The notes beneath the pieces were generated by a model, which ran no database searches, had not been told where the DNA came from, and saw nothing but the letters and a program-made list of their open reading frames with translations. Positions 15,847 to 24,624 of a stretch of DNA of 40,549 bases are shown piece by piece (the stretch's first letter is position 1; the number at the start of each line of letters is the position of its first letter). A program made the position numbers and the translations under genes. Source of the DNA: JAGMXM01 sp964458325 (GTDB taxonomy: Bacteria; Verrucomicrobiota; Verrucomicrobiia; Limisphaerales; UBA1319); NCBI GenBank assembly GCA_964458325.1, contig CAYWIM010000037.1, positions 1-40,549 on the forward strand, given 5' to 3'.

Positions 15847-16362
15847 CAATGGGGCCGGCTCAATAGTTGACATGCTGGCAAGACGCGCGCCGTCTCCAAG
15901 GCCGGGCCGGAGATCGGCGTTCCGGTTGCTGCCCAGAACCTGCGATCAAGCGGCGCGCAGCTTGAATCCGCGGTCGCTGGACAGCGGCCACGAGTGTGGC
16001 CATTGCCAATCATCAGATGCCGTCAGCAGGTTGATCAGCACACCGTTGCGATTGTCATTGGCGCTGTCTTCGGAGCCCGGCACAAGGAGATCGCACTCCA
16101 GGGTCACACTTCACCTGAATGAACCCGGCCTCAGCCCCGGCCAATTGCGGTGTCAAGGACACGGTCAGAGGGAGTTTGCATCTTCGTCCATTCCCCGCCC
16201 CGAAACCGTCGTCGGCCAAGGCCCTCCAGAAACAACGCTCCCCGACGGTCCTCCCGGTGAGTAACATGCTCTCAGTCGTTGGATAATCTGACGCGTGGCA
16301 ATCGTGCCGGGCCTCCGTTTCATCCCCTCCGCCCCATATGTCAACTATTTAGACCCCATTGC
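15847..16362. mobile_element. Segment bounded by imperfect inverted repeats (possible MITE-like element)
   Basis: The left end (15847-15873) reads CAATGGGG, a short variable spacer, then AATAGTTGACAT. The right end (about 16338-16361) is the inverse complement with a shorter spacer: ATGTCAACTATT, then CCCCATTG. The 12-bp inner arms and 8-bp outer arms match exactly. The roughly 515 bp between them hold no intact gene, only a broken coding remnant. No transposase or clear target duplication was seen, so this is a non-autonomous element candidate or a rearrangement scar. Confidence 0.45.
15946..16267 (-). pseudogene. Frameshifted coding remnant of unknown function
   Basis: On the minus strand a protein-like stretch runs LPLTVSLTPQLAGAEAGF, IQVK, then after a one-base frame change VTLECDLLVPGSEDSANDN and, toward the end, WPHSWPLSSDRGFKLRAA before a stop at 15946. 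The composition and smooth continuity across the frame change suggest the C-terminal part of a once-real protein. I do not recognise the family. It lies entirely inside the inverted-repeat-bounded segment. Confidence 0.35.
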
Positions 16363-16378
16363 CTAGAGACGCTGTCCG

Positions 16379-17215
16379 CTACCAATAGCCGAGGTATTCC
16401 GGATTGGGATTGAAGGAGGTCGCCGGGGGGCGATAGACCACGTAATGGGGGCGCATGATCATCTGTTTGCGCCACTCGACCGATCCGTCGGTCCGGCCGA
16501 CATTCCCGCCCTCGGATCCGATGACAGCGGGCTCGACCAGCTGGCCGGAGGCGCTGTATTTGGGGCCGGCAGGGGTGTGCGGGGCGGACGTGATCTTGCT
16601 CAGGCCGAGCCCGCTGATCGCGTCGGTCCCTTTCTCGATGATATCGGTCATCAGGACCATGTGGGGCGTGTAGTTGTGGCTCTTGGCCGGGGAATCGAAC
16701 GGGGCTGCCTGGGTCCCGTAATCGGCGTCCCGGGATCGTTTGTCGAGCTCGGTGGGCAAGCCCCACAGCACGTAGAAACCCAGGCGGGCGGCATTGTTGT
16801 TCAAAAAAATCCACTTGCCGTCCTTGTTCTTGTTCGGGCACGTGAAGCAGTTCGTCTTGATCGAGAGCCGCTGGACGAAATGGTCGTACACCGAAAGCGG
16901 CGTCCAGCTGGCGTGCATGACGCCATCGGCCCGCGTAGCGGGCGGGAAGCGCTCGGCGTTGTCGCCGGCGTACATGAGCGCGCCGAGCATGACCTGGCGC
17001 ATGTTCGATTTGCAGACCGTTCGCCGGGCCTTTTCCTTGGCGCGGCTGAGGGAGGGCAGGAGCATGGATGCCAGGATGGCGATGATGGCGATGACGACGA
17101 GCAGCTCAATCAGCGTAAAACCGCGCCGCGCGACCGCCCCCGGGCCTGCCCGGGAATCTGGACGGGCCTCGAGCATGGCGCGATCGGTTCCGCCCGTGGC
17201 TATCAGGGTGTTCAT
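16379..17215 (-). CDS. Pseudopilin-like protein coupled to a LamG/Ig giant protein (278 aa)
   Basis: The prepilin motif is ARRG|FTLIELLVVIAIIAILA, with cleavage after G32 and the conserved glutamate at E37. The leader is 32 residues. The start at 17215 is fixed by an ATGA overlap with the stop of the upstream 1442-residue gene; the frame is open farther upstream but that part lies inside the other gene. The mature domain has a CPNKNKDGKW loop and VLMTDI, typical of large Verrucomicrobiota/Planctomycetes pseudopilins. Unlike its two paralogues it lacks the histidine of H-X9-DG (it has GNVGRTDGSVEW). It probably anchors in the inner membrane or a pseudopilus, and coupling points to joint production with the secreted giant. 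Confidence 0.88.
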   Translation of the reverse strand: MNTLIATGGTDRAMLEARPDSRAGPGAVARRGFTLIELLVVIAIIAILASMLLPSLSRAKEKARRTVCKSNMRQVMLGALMYAGDNAERFPPATRADGVMHASWTPLSVYDHFVQRLSIKTNCFTCPNKNKDGKWIFLNNNAARLGFYVLWGLPTELDKRSRDADYGTQAAPFDSPAKSHNYTPHMVLMTDIIEKGTDAISGLGLSKITSAPHTPAGPKYSASGQLVEPAVIGSEGGNVGRTDGSVEWRKQMIMRPHYVVYRPPATSFNPNPEYLGYW

Positions 17216-20200
17216 CGGCTGCGCAGGCGGTAGTATTGCTCGGTGGCAAGCGGGGTCGGGATAACGTAGCCGCTCGAAGCGCCCTCGACATCCGACCATC
17301 CAGACGGCTGCGCGTCCAGAGGCGCCTTGCGCTGCAGGACCCAATCCCCCTCCCAGCTCAACACCAGGTCAGCCCCGATCCGCGCAATCGTCAGCGGCAC
17401 GGGCGGCAGAGTTGGCGGCACATTCGCCACGATCTGGAAGCCGCTGATCGACCCGGGCCCGGCCAGCCCATAGGGATGAGACGCGGTCACGATCGAGAAC
17501 GACGGTCCGTTCAATCCGCTGAAGACCGCGTAGTTGGCGTAGGCGGGCGTGTCGTTGACATCGGTCGTGACGGCCTGCACATAGCTGCCGTTCCAAACCG
17601 CCAGGTCCATCCCGTGGTAATAGTTGGTCGCGCTCCCCACACTGACCGCTCCGTACCAGTCGGTGGCGTTCACGGTCCCGGCGTTGGCGTGAGGGGCGCC
17701 CATGTAAGCGTACACCGAGTAGCCCGCGCTCTGATACTCGGCGGGAAGATTCGTTACGGTCACGACGACGTTGGTCACGCCCCCGTCATCGATGAGTCCG
17801 CCCAGCAGGGCGTAGTCGCCCGCAGGCGCTGCGAACGGGCCATTCCACTGTCGATTGTTGGCGGCGGTCCACGTGACCAGGATGGGGAAGGACTGGCCGG
17901 CGTGGTTGACTAGGTTGGTGAAGCTGCCGTTGCTCGCGTTGTAGCCGAACTCGTTCCAGTTGGACAGCGCGATGCAGCCGGCGACGCCGCCGCTGGCGGC
18001 GATGGTGCGGGCGTTGTAGCCCTGGATGTTGACGCTGATCGCCTGGCCGGGCAGCACGCCAATCTCGGCTTGCGCGCTCGAGACGCTGGCGGCGCCCTTC
18101 GACACGAGGACGCGGTACAAGCCCACCTGGGCGGTCGAGACCCCGGACAGCGCGAGCGCGGCGTTGGTGGCGCCGGGCAGGTTCGATCCGTCCTTTTGCC
18201 ATTGGTAGCTCAACGGCGCCATGCCATGCGCCTTCGCCTCTAGCGTCAGGGCCGCCCCCGCCAGCGTCACGCGCGTTTGCGGCTGCTGGGTGATCCGCGG
18301 GGCGGCGCTCGCCTGGAACGCCGCGGCGTAGTGGGTCTGCACCTGCGCCTCGCTCAAAGCGGCGCCGTAGAGGGCCACTTCGTCCACTCGGCCGGGCCAG
18401 AAGAAACTGCCGCTGGCGTTCTCGGACGCGCCGGCGCCGATCCGGAAGGAATAGAGATCGTTGGGGACGAAGCTTGTGTCGGCGCGGCCCGCCAGCGCGC
18501 CATTGACATAGAAACGCATCGTGGCGCCGTCGTAGGTTCCGACCAGATGGGCCCACTCGTTGAGGGCTGCGGCTCTCCCCGCCAGCGTGGTCCAGCCGGC
18601 GCCATTGCCCAGCCAGAACTCCCAGTTGCCTGCGGGGCTGACGTAGAAGAGGTAGCCCTTCGTGTTGCCGGCGGAGCCGTCGCGCGAGGTCACCGGCGAG
18701 CGATACGCGCTGCTGCTGCCCGCCAGCAGCGCCCAGCACTCGATCGAGAACACGGGGGGATTCAACGCCGCATCATAAGCCGCATCGAGCTTCGCCCGCC
18801 CCGCTCGAGCGCCGAGCGAGTAGCCGCTCAACCAAAGCGCCGCATCCGCGTCGCCCAGGAGCGCGCCCTCGTATCCCCAGGCAAAGTCCCCTTCGGCGTC
18901 TCCATAGCTCGAATAGGCCGTCCGCCCACCGATGATGTCGATGGCGCCGACGGAACCGGCGGGCTCGTTCAGACGCCAATAGGCCACCGGGTTGGCAGTG
19001 GAAACCGCGGTCGCGTAGGGCTGCGTCGGGAGCGGCAGGACGCTCAGCGGGACTGCGGCGCTCGACACCGAGTCGGCGCCCAGGGTGACGACTGCCATGT
19101 AGTCGCCGGCGTCCGCCGCGGTGACCGGGAACAGGGTGAAGGACGCGCTCGTCGCGCCGGGGACATTCGTGCCGTTGCGCTTCCACTGGTAGGTATAATC
19201 CTGGTACGCGGGCAGGCCCGGCAGCTCGAGCGTGACGGTCCCGCCGACCAGAACCGCCTGGGCGGACGGCACAACGGGTCCCGTGCCATAAGCCAGCGTG
19301 ACATTGGTGCTGACCACAGACCCGACCGCATTGCTCACCACCACGGCGTAAGTGCCCAGGTCGGCTGCGCCGGCTGGCGAAAGGGTCAGGGTCGCCGAGG
19401 TCGCGCCTGGCAGATCGGCGCTATCCTTCTTCCACTGATATTTCAGCCGCGGCGATCCGGTGGCGGCCACGCTGAAGGTGACTGTTGCGTTGGTGTCGCC
19501 CAACACCAGCCGGGCATCTTGCGGCTGGGCATTCAGGGCCGGCGCGACGCCGGCTCCGAGGATTCCAGCCATGTGGTGATCGGCCACCTGCTCGGGCGAG
19601 AGCGGGCGCCAATAGACGGCGATCTCGTCCAGCATGCCGATGAAAAAGCTGCCCGCCGTGGCAAGGTAGGTCTGGTCCGCACCGATGCGGAGCGGCGTTC
19701 CCAACGTGGGGTAGACAGGCGTTGTCTGGGTGCCCACAAGCTGCCCGTTGACGTAGAGCCGCTTGGTGGCGCCGTCGTAGGTGCCCACCACATGATGCCA
19801 CTGGCCTGGCGTGACGGTGCCGCCGTTGAGATCGTTCCACGTCTCCGCAGTCGCATTGAGGGACGCCCCCGTGCGGAACTGCCATTGCGCGCCGTTGGCC
19901 AGCAGCTCGTATCCGCTCGACCGCGTGCTGGTGCGCGAGGCGATGATGGATTGGCGGCCGCTGGCAGCGATCGGGTTGGCCCAGCCCTCAATCGTAAACG
20001 AGTTCGTGCGGTTCAGCGCCGTCGAGTGGTCGACCTCGATGTATCCATTGCCGCCGGCCGGGAAATCCACAGCGGGATCCGCATCGCCCGTCACCGCTCC
20101 CGGTTGTTCCGGAGTGACAAACCCCGCGTAGGCGCCGGGGTGGAACGTCGTCACATCCTGCGCGACAGTGGCGCCGGAAGTCTCGCCCAGCCGCCAGTAG

Positions 20201-21540
20201 GCTGCGGGACCGTCCTCGAGCACCAGCCGCGCATAGGCCGAGCTGGGCGGGACCACGACACGCAGGTGGGCGGGATCGCTGGCGACCGTCTGGCCGGCCA
20301 GGCTCACCTCGACGGCATACTCGCCCTGGTCTCCGCTGGCCGCCACGGGAATTGCATAAACACGGGCCGTGGCATTTGCCAACGGCACGCCGTTTTTCTT
20401 CCACTGGTAGGTGTAGCCGGTGGAATCGGCCGGCATCGCGATGCCCAGCTCGATGGCGCCGCCAGCCACCACGGTTGCCTCGCTGGGATCCACCGGAGGC
20501 GTTCCCCACGACAACGTGGCGGCGTCGCTGGTGACGCTTCCGAAGCCATTGGATATGACCAGGGTGTAGCTGCCCAGATCGGCAGCGGTGACCGGGCCGA
20601 TCACGAGATTTTGCGCGGTGGCGGCCGGCAGGTCCACGTTGTCGCGTTTCCATTGGAACGAGAAGGGCGGGCTGCCGGATAGATCCACGTTGAAGGCCGC
20701 CATTTCATTGGTGCCGCCCAGGATCGCCTTCTGCGGGACGGGCTGTTTGTCGATTTGAGGCGGGTTGCCGGCGCCAAAAACGATCGACTGGACCTGGGCC
20801 TGCGAGAGCTGCTCGTCATAGACCCGCACGTCGTCCACGTGTCCGTTGAAGCCATAGGCAGCCAGCGAATGCCTCGAGTTGCCGATGGTCAGCGGACTCA
20901 TGTTGCCGGCGGTGGTGTTGATCAGGTTGCCGGCAAAGCTGAACGTGACCGGCTCCACATTGCCGTCAATGTAGAAGATGGTATCCCCCGATTTGGCATT
21001 ATTGGGCAGGGTAGCGGCCACGTGATGCCACTGGCCGTCGGTGAGCTTGCGGCTGGTGCCGACCGCCGCCGAGTTTTGGAACTCGAGGCGCAGGAAGCCG
21101 CTGGGATCGATCCGAAACCGGATGGCTTGGCCGGGACTGTTCTGCCCATACGCCAAAAAGGTCGCGTGGTTCGGCTGATTCGTGGATGCCTTGATCCACG
21201 CGGCAAAGGTCCGTGCCGCGCCGCCCAAAACGCCCGGCGCGTCCGTCGAGACATATGGATCATTGCCGGTGTCGGTGGAATCCAGGCTGATCGCCGCCAG
21301 AGTGCCGCCCTCCGAAGCGGGCACTGGCGCCAGGCTGTCCGTCACCCATGCCGGGTAGTACGCCCCGCCCACAAATGTGCCGCTGTATCCCCCGACCGCC
21401 GACTGAACGGTGGCGGCCATCGGATCAGCGAAACCTTCCTCGAGTCGGAAATGCGCGACGAGCGCGGCTTGCCCGCTCGTGGCCAGGACGGCGGAGCTGA
21501 CGGCCAAGCCAGCCCACAAGGGAAGTCGGAGGGGATTCAT
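17212..21540 (-). CDS. Giant secreted LamG/Ig repeat protein (1442 aa)
   Basis: After a signal peptide (about 1-25, ending TSGQA) the layout is: LamG (about 26-255), Ig-like (258-340), Ig-like (343-430), LamG (435-660), Ig-like (665-755), Ig-like (758-850), LamG (855-1083), Ig-like (1085-1165), a beta-rich domain (about 1170-1365) and the shared terminal module (about 1375-1442, WVLQRKAPLD ... EQYYRL). LamG domains open with HFRLEE or YWRLxE and contain WHHVxxTxDG; Ig domains carry SFQWKRD / YQWKKNG and DxGxYxxxVSN. So a LamG-Ig-Ig unit is repeated. It likely binds glycans or partner proteins outside the cell; no catalytic motif was seen. The start at 21540 gives the signal peptide. Its stop overlaps the pseudopilin start. 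Confidence 0.88.
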   Translation of the reverse strand: MNPLRLPLWAGLAVSSAVLATSGQAALVAHFRLEEGFADPMAATVQSAVGGYSGTFVGGAYYPAWVTDSLAPVPASEGGTLAAISLDSTDTGNDPYVSTDAPGVLGGAARTFAAWIKASTNQPNHATFLAYGQNSPGQAIRFRIDPSGFLRLEFQNSAAVGTSRKLTDGQWHHVAATLPNNAKSGDTIFYIDGNVEPVTFSFAGNLINTTAGNMSPLTIGNSRHSLAAYGFNGHVDDVRVYDEQLSQAQVQSIVFGAGNPPQIDKQPVPQKAILGGTNEMAAFNVDLSGSPPFSFQWKRDNVDLPAATAQNLVIGPVTAADLGSYTLVISNGFGSVTSDAATLSWGTPPVDPSEATVVAGGAIELGIAMPADSTGYTYQWKKNGVPLANATARVYAIPVAASGDQGEYAVEVSLAGQTVASDPAHLRVVVPPSSAYARLVLEDGPAAYWRLGETSGATVAQDVTTFHPGAYAGFVTPEQPGAVTGDADPAVDFPAGGNGYIEVDHSTALNRTNSFTIEGWANPIAASGRQSIIASRTSTRSSGYELLANGAQWQFRTGASLNATAETWNDLNGGTVTPGQWHHVVGTYDGATKRLYVNGQLVGTQTTPVYPTLGTPLRIGADQTYLATAGSFFIGMLDEIAVYWRPLSPEQVADHHMAGILGAGVAPALNAQPQDARLVLGDTNATVTFSVAATGSPRLKYQWKKDSADLPGATSATLTLSPAGAADLGTYAVVVSNAVGSVVSTNVTLAYGTGPVVPSAQAVLVGGTVTLELPGLPAYQDYTYQWKRNGTNVPGATSASFTLFPVTAADAGDYMAVVTLGADSVSSAAVPLSVLPLPTQPYATAVSTANPVAYWRLNEPAGSVGAIDIIGGRTAYSSYGDAEGDFAWGYEGALLGDADAALWLSGYSLGARAGRAKLDAAYDAALNPPVFSIECWALLAGSSSAYRSPVTSRDGSAGNTKGYLFYVSPAGNWEFWLGNGAGWTTLAGRAAALNEWAHLVGTYDGATMRFYVNGALAGRADTSFVPNDLYSFRIGAGASENASGSFFWPGRVDEVALYGAALSEAQVQTHYAAAFQASAAPRITQQPQTRVTLAGAALTLEAKAHGMAPLSYQWQKDGSNLPGATNAALALSGVSTAQVGLYRVLVSKGAASVSSAQAEIGVLPGQAISVNIQGYNARTIAASGGVAGCIALSNWNEFGYNASNGSFTNLVNHAGQSFPILVTWTAANNRQWNGPFAAPAGDYALLGGLIDDGGVTNVVVTVTNLPAEYQSAGYSVYAYMGAPHANAGTVNATDWYGAVSVGSATNYYHGMDLAVWNGSYVQAVTTDVNDTPAYANYAVFSGLNGPSFSIVTASHPYGLAGPGSISGFQIVANVPPTLPPVPLTIARIGADLVLSWEGDWVLQRKAPLDAQPSGWSDVEGASSGYVIPTPLATEQYYRLRSR

Positions 21541-21878
21541 GGTCGATGTTGGCTGAGGTTGATGCGCCAATCTACGTCGAGCGACCACATGCAACCCAGG
21601 CAATGCCAGCCGGCTTCCTCAATGCATCCGGCCCGCAGGGTCAAAATCGGTGGTCACATCACCGCATAACTGATCGAATCCAGAGCTCCTGTCAACTTCT
21701 TCCCTTTTTTACCACAGAGGGCAGGACACGGAGAGGTTGCCCAACGAGACTCTCTTTTTGCGTTTTTTTGAGTTTCTTGTGGCAAGCAAAAGTCGATTTC
21801 ATTGACGCCGATGTGTTGCGGCATCATGCTCGACGCCGCTGCGCTGGCGCACACAAGCTGGCCGCCGCAAAACCGACA
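21541..21878. other. Divergent intergenic region with a terminator-like hairpin
   Basis: About 340 bp between the LamG/Ig gene (-) and the double serine-hydrolase gene (+), so it should hold both promoters. At 21731-21759 is a stem GAGAG with CTCTC enclosing a smaller GTTG/CAAC stem and followed by five T, then another T7 run. It looks like an intrinsic terminator on the + strand although no + gene lies upstream. A CCACAGAGG ... TTGTGG pair around it recalls decayed dispersed repeats. No gene seen. Confidence 0.5.
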
Positions 21879-24050
21879 ATGACCGATCGATCCCATTCCG
21901 CGGCGCTTGCCATCTGTGCTCCACGAGCCGCGCATGTTCCGCGAGGCTGTCTTGCTCTCCTGGCGCTGGCGGGAATTGCGGTCGCGTTCGCGGCGCCCCA
22001 GCCGCCGGTGTTTCCCGGTGCCCATTGGGAGACGATCGAACATCCCGAGGGGCTGGGGTGGTCGACGAACACGCTGGCCCGGGCGCATGCCTTTGCGCAG
22101 TCAGCAGGTTCTGCGGCGCTGTTTGTGGTGCACCAGGGCAAGGTTGTCGATGAGTGGGGCCAGACAGCCCGGCGATTCAATGTCCATTCCATTCGTAAGA
22201 GCTTCCTCAGCGCCCTCATCGGCATCAGCGTGGCATCCAATCAGATCGATCGCGCTCAAACGCTGGCGCAGCTCGGGATCGAAGATAACGAGCCGGGGCT
22301 GACCCCGGCGGAAAAGCGAGCCACCGTGGCCGACCTGCTCAAGGCGCGCTCCGGCATCTACCATCCGGCGCTCTACGAAACGGCGGCAATGAAGGCGCGC
22401 CGCCCGGCGCGCGGCAGCCATGCGCCGGGCGCGTTCTATTATTACAACAACTGGGACTTCAACGCGCTGGGGACAATCTACGAACGAGCCGCAGGGATGA
22501 GCGTCTTCGAGTCCTTCGATCGGCGCCTGGCCGAGCCGCTCGAGATGGAGGATTTCCGGCTCGAAGACACCCAATACGTGCGGGGCGGCGACTCGATTCA
22601 CCCCGCCTACGTTTTCCGGATGACGGCCCGGGACATGGCGCGCTTCGGACTGCTCTTCCTGCGCCAGGGCCGATGGCGCGACCGGCAGGTGATCTCGGCA
22701 GACTGGGTGGCAGAAAGCACGCGCGCCTACTCGGCCGCCACCACCACCAATGGCCAGGTCCACGCCGGTTATGGCTACCTCTGGTGGGCCGATTGGCAGG
22801 GACGCCACCTCGAAAATGTCGAGCTGCCTCCCGGTACATTCTCGGCGCGCGGCGCCGGCGGCCATTACATCCTGATCGCCCCTGCGCTGGACCTGGTCAT
22901 TGTGCATCGGGTTGACACCGACCAGCAAGACGGTCCGCGCGTCGATCGCCACCAGTTCGGCACGCTCGTCCAGCTGATTCTTGATGCGATGCCGCCCGCC
23001 GCCGCCGGCAGCCCCACACGCCCTCGGCAACCGGCGAGACGCATGCCGGACACTGTCGACGAGCTCGTGCCCAGGCTCATGGTTCAGCACCGCGTGCCCG
23101 GCGTCGCCATCGCGGGCATCGAGAGCGGGCGTCTGGCCTGGGAACGATACTACGGCGTCCGCCGAGCGGGCCAGCCGGCCCCCGTGGATTCCAGCACTCG
23201 GTTCGAAGCCGCATCCATGACCAAGCTGCTGATGGCCTATGCCACGCTCAAGCTCGTCGAGGAAGGCCAGCTCGATCTGGACCGATCCCTGGCCGATTAC
23301 CTCGACAAACCCTACCTGCCGGAGGAGCCCCGGCACCGCCGGATCACTGCCCGGATGGTTCTGTCGCACACGACCGGTTTCCCCAATTGGCGGAACAACG
23401 GCTGGGAGCAGGGCGGCCCGCTGCCTCTGCTGTGCGAGCCCGGCACGCGGTTCACCTATTCAGGCGAAGGCTTCCTTTACCTGCAGCGAGTGGTCGAGCA
23501 CATTACGGGCACGCCGATCGAGGCCTATATGCGGCGAACCCTGCTCGAGCCGATCGAGATGACCCGCAGCAGCCTCGTGTGGCGGGATGAATTTGCGCCG
23601 GAGGCGGCCGCCGGACATGACGACAAGGGCGAGCCGTTCGCCCGCCGCAGCCTCTATCGCCAGGCTAACGCCGCCTACTCGCTTTACTGCACCGCCGCCG
23701 ACTACGCGAAGCTGATCCTCGAGATGCTCGCCGAGGATCGGTCCGCGCCGCACTCGATTTCGGATCGCTCGATTGACGCCATGCTCACTCCCGCCACCGT
23801 CGCGCTCGGGCGCAAGCCCATTGCGCGCGGCGGCCCGCGCCGTCCCGGGCCGACCTATTACGGATTGGGATGGGCGATTGACACGGCGGCAGCCGGCGAC
23901 CGCATATACCACGGGGGCTCGAACGGCACCGGGTTCCGGTGCTATTGCGAGTTCGATCGCCGGCGCGGCGCCGGCCTGGTGATCATGGCCAACGCCGTGA
24001 ATGGAAACCGGCTCTGGGAAGACATCATGGCCGCCGCCGGCGAGCCATAA
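21879..24050 (+). CDS. Exported protein with two tandem serine-hydrolase (beta-lactamase/PBP-like) domains
   Basis: The protein has 723 residues with a signal peptide (about 22-40, hydrophobic LALLALAGIAVAFAAP). Domain 1 (about 55-370) has S104-I-R-K107 as the SxxK nucleophile motif and a YYN at 188-190. Domain 2 (about 390-720) has S446-M-T-K449, Y527-S-G529 in the YxN place, LSHTTGF (495-501) and HGG (678-680) as the third motif. Both resemble the class C beta-lactamase / serine esterase / D-aminopeptidase superfamily. Family roles include ester or peptide hydrolysis; resistance is not implied. Two complete-looking domains in one chain are unusual and could be a gene fusion. The start at 21879 is the methionine nearest the signal peptide. 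Confidence 0.85.
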   Translation: MTDRSHSAALAICAPRAAHVPRGCLALLALAGIAVAFAAPQPPVFPGAHWETIEHPEGLGWSTNTLARAHAFAQSAGSAALFVVHQGKVVDEWGQTARRFNVHSIRKSFLSALIGISVASNQIDRAQTLAQLGIEDNEPGLTPAEKRATVADLLKARSGIYHPALYETAAMKARRPARGSHAPGAFYYYNNWDFNALGTIYERAAGMSVFESFDRRLAEPLEMEDFRLEDTQYVRGGDSIHPAYVFRMTARDMARFGLLFLRQGRWRDRQVISADWVAESTRAYSAATTTNGQVHAGYGYLWWADWQGRHLENVELPPGTFSARGAGGHYILIAPALDLVIVHRVDTDQQDGPRVDRHQFGTLVQLILDAMPPAAAGSPTRPRQPARRMPDTVDELVPRLMVQHRVPGVAIAGIESGRLAWERYYGVRRAGQPAPVDSSTRFEAASMTKLLMAYATLKLVEEGQLDLDRSLADYLDKPYLPEEPRHRRITARMVLSHTTGFPNWRNNGWEQGGPLPLLCEPGTRFTYSGEGFLYLQRVVEHITGTPIEAYMRRTLLEPIEMTRSSLVWRDEFAPEAAAGHDDKGEPFARRSLYRQANAAYSLYCTAADYAKLILEMLAEDRSAPHSISDRSIDAMLTPATVALGRKPIARGGPRRPGPTYYGLGWAIDTAAAGDRIYHGGSNGTGFRCYCEFDRRRGAGLVIMANAVNGNRLWEDIMAAAGEP

Positions 24051-24065
24051 ATCCATGAGCCGCAT

Positions 24066-24104
24066 CCAGGGTCAGTCCATGGGATTGTGTTCACGAGACC
24101 CTGG
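24066..24104 (+). terminator. Possible terminator stem after the serine-hydrolase gene
   Basis: An 8-bp perfect stem CCAGGGTC (24066-24073) with GACCCTGG (24097-24104) lies 16 bp after the stop at 24050. The loop is 23 nt and no T-run follows, so evidence is positional only. Confidence 0.25.
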
Positions 24105-24236
24105 CCGAGGCATGCCAGAAGAACGGCTGGCAAGTTCCAGAGGATTCGGCCGCCGGGCGCGAGCCATTCTCCACACGCTCGCCGCCGACGCGCCCAGCCG
24201 CCGCCCCGGGGAAACCCGCTCAACTCCGTTGGCCGT

Positions 24237-24620
24237 TCACCGTCGGCGCAGGCCGCACCGAACGCCCAGAAGCGCGATCCCGCCCAACAAGCCCAAGAAT
24301 GCCGTGTTTGGCTCGGGGATCGCGAGGGCATAGTGGGCGGAGATTTCTGCCGGTGACAGCGCCCGGTCGTAAATCACCAGCTCATCGATTACGCCCGTTA
24401 GCGGGTCGACCAATGTGCCATCAGCCCGGATGGCGCCTGCAGCCAATGCCCAACGGGCCAGAGGGGAGCTGGCCGTGTCGCTTCCCGCCGGGGCGCCGTT
24501 GACATAGAGGCTGACGCCGGAGGTCTGGCCGACAAAGACAACGTGGGCAAAATCGGCTGGCGTGGCTGCCAGGGTATCCGCGAAGGTCACGTCGACCACC
24601 CCGAACTTGGTGTATCCCAC
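24237..24620 (-). pseudogene. 5'-truncated LamG / PEP-CTERM gene remnant
   Basis: The minus strand from about 24620 encodes VGYTKFGVVDVTFADTL, then the C-terminal half of a LamG domain (FVGQTSGVSLYVNGAPAG; VIDELVIYDRALSPAEISAHY) and a complete PEP-CTERM tail (IPEPNTAFLGLLGGIALLGV then RCGLRRR). The N-terminal half, signal peptide and a credible start are missing; a GTG at 24620 would give a 127-residue protein without export signal. The fragment begins 5 bp after the hypB stop, so an insertion or deletion joined hypB to the tail of another gene. The tail itself is intact. Confidence 0.75.
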
Positions 24621-24624
24621 CTTC

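Noticed and set aside
18277..20682. An 801-residue + strand frame inside the LamG/Ig gene
   Set aside because: It is the shadow of the long minus gene; its composition (R, G, A, V rich) lacks domain signals.
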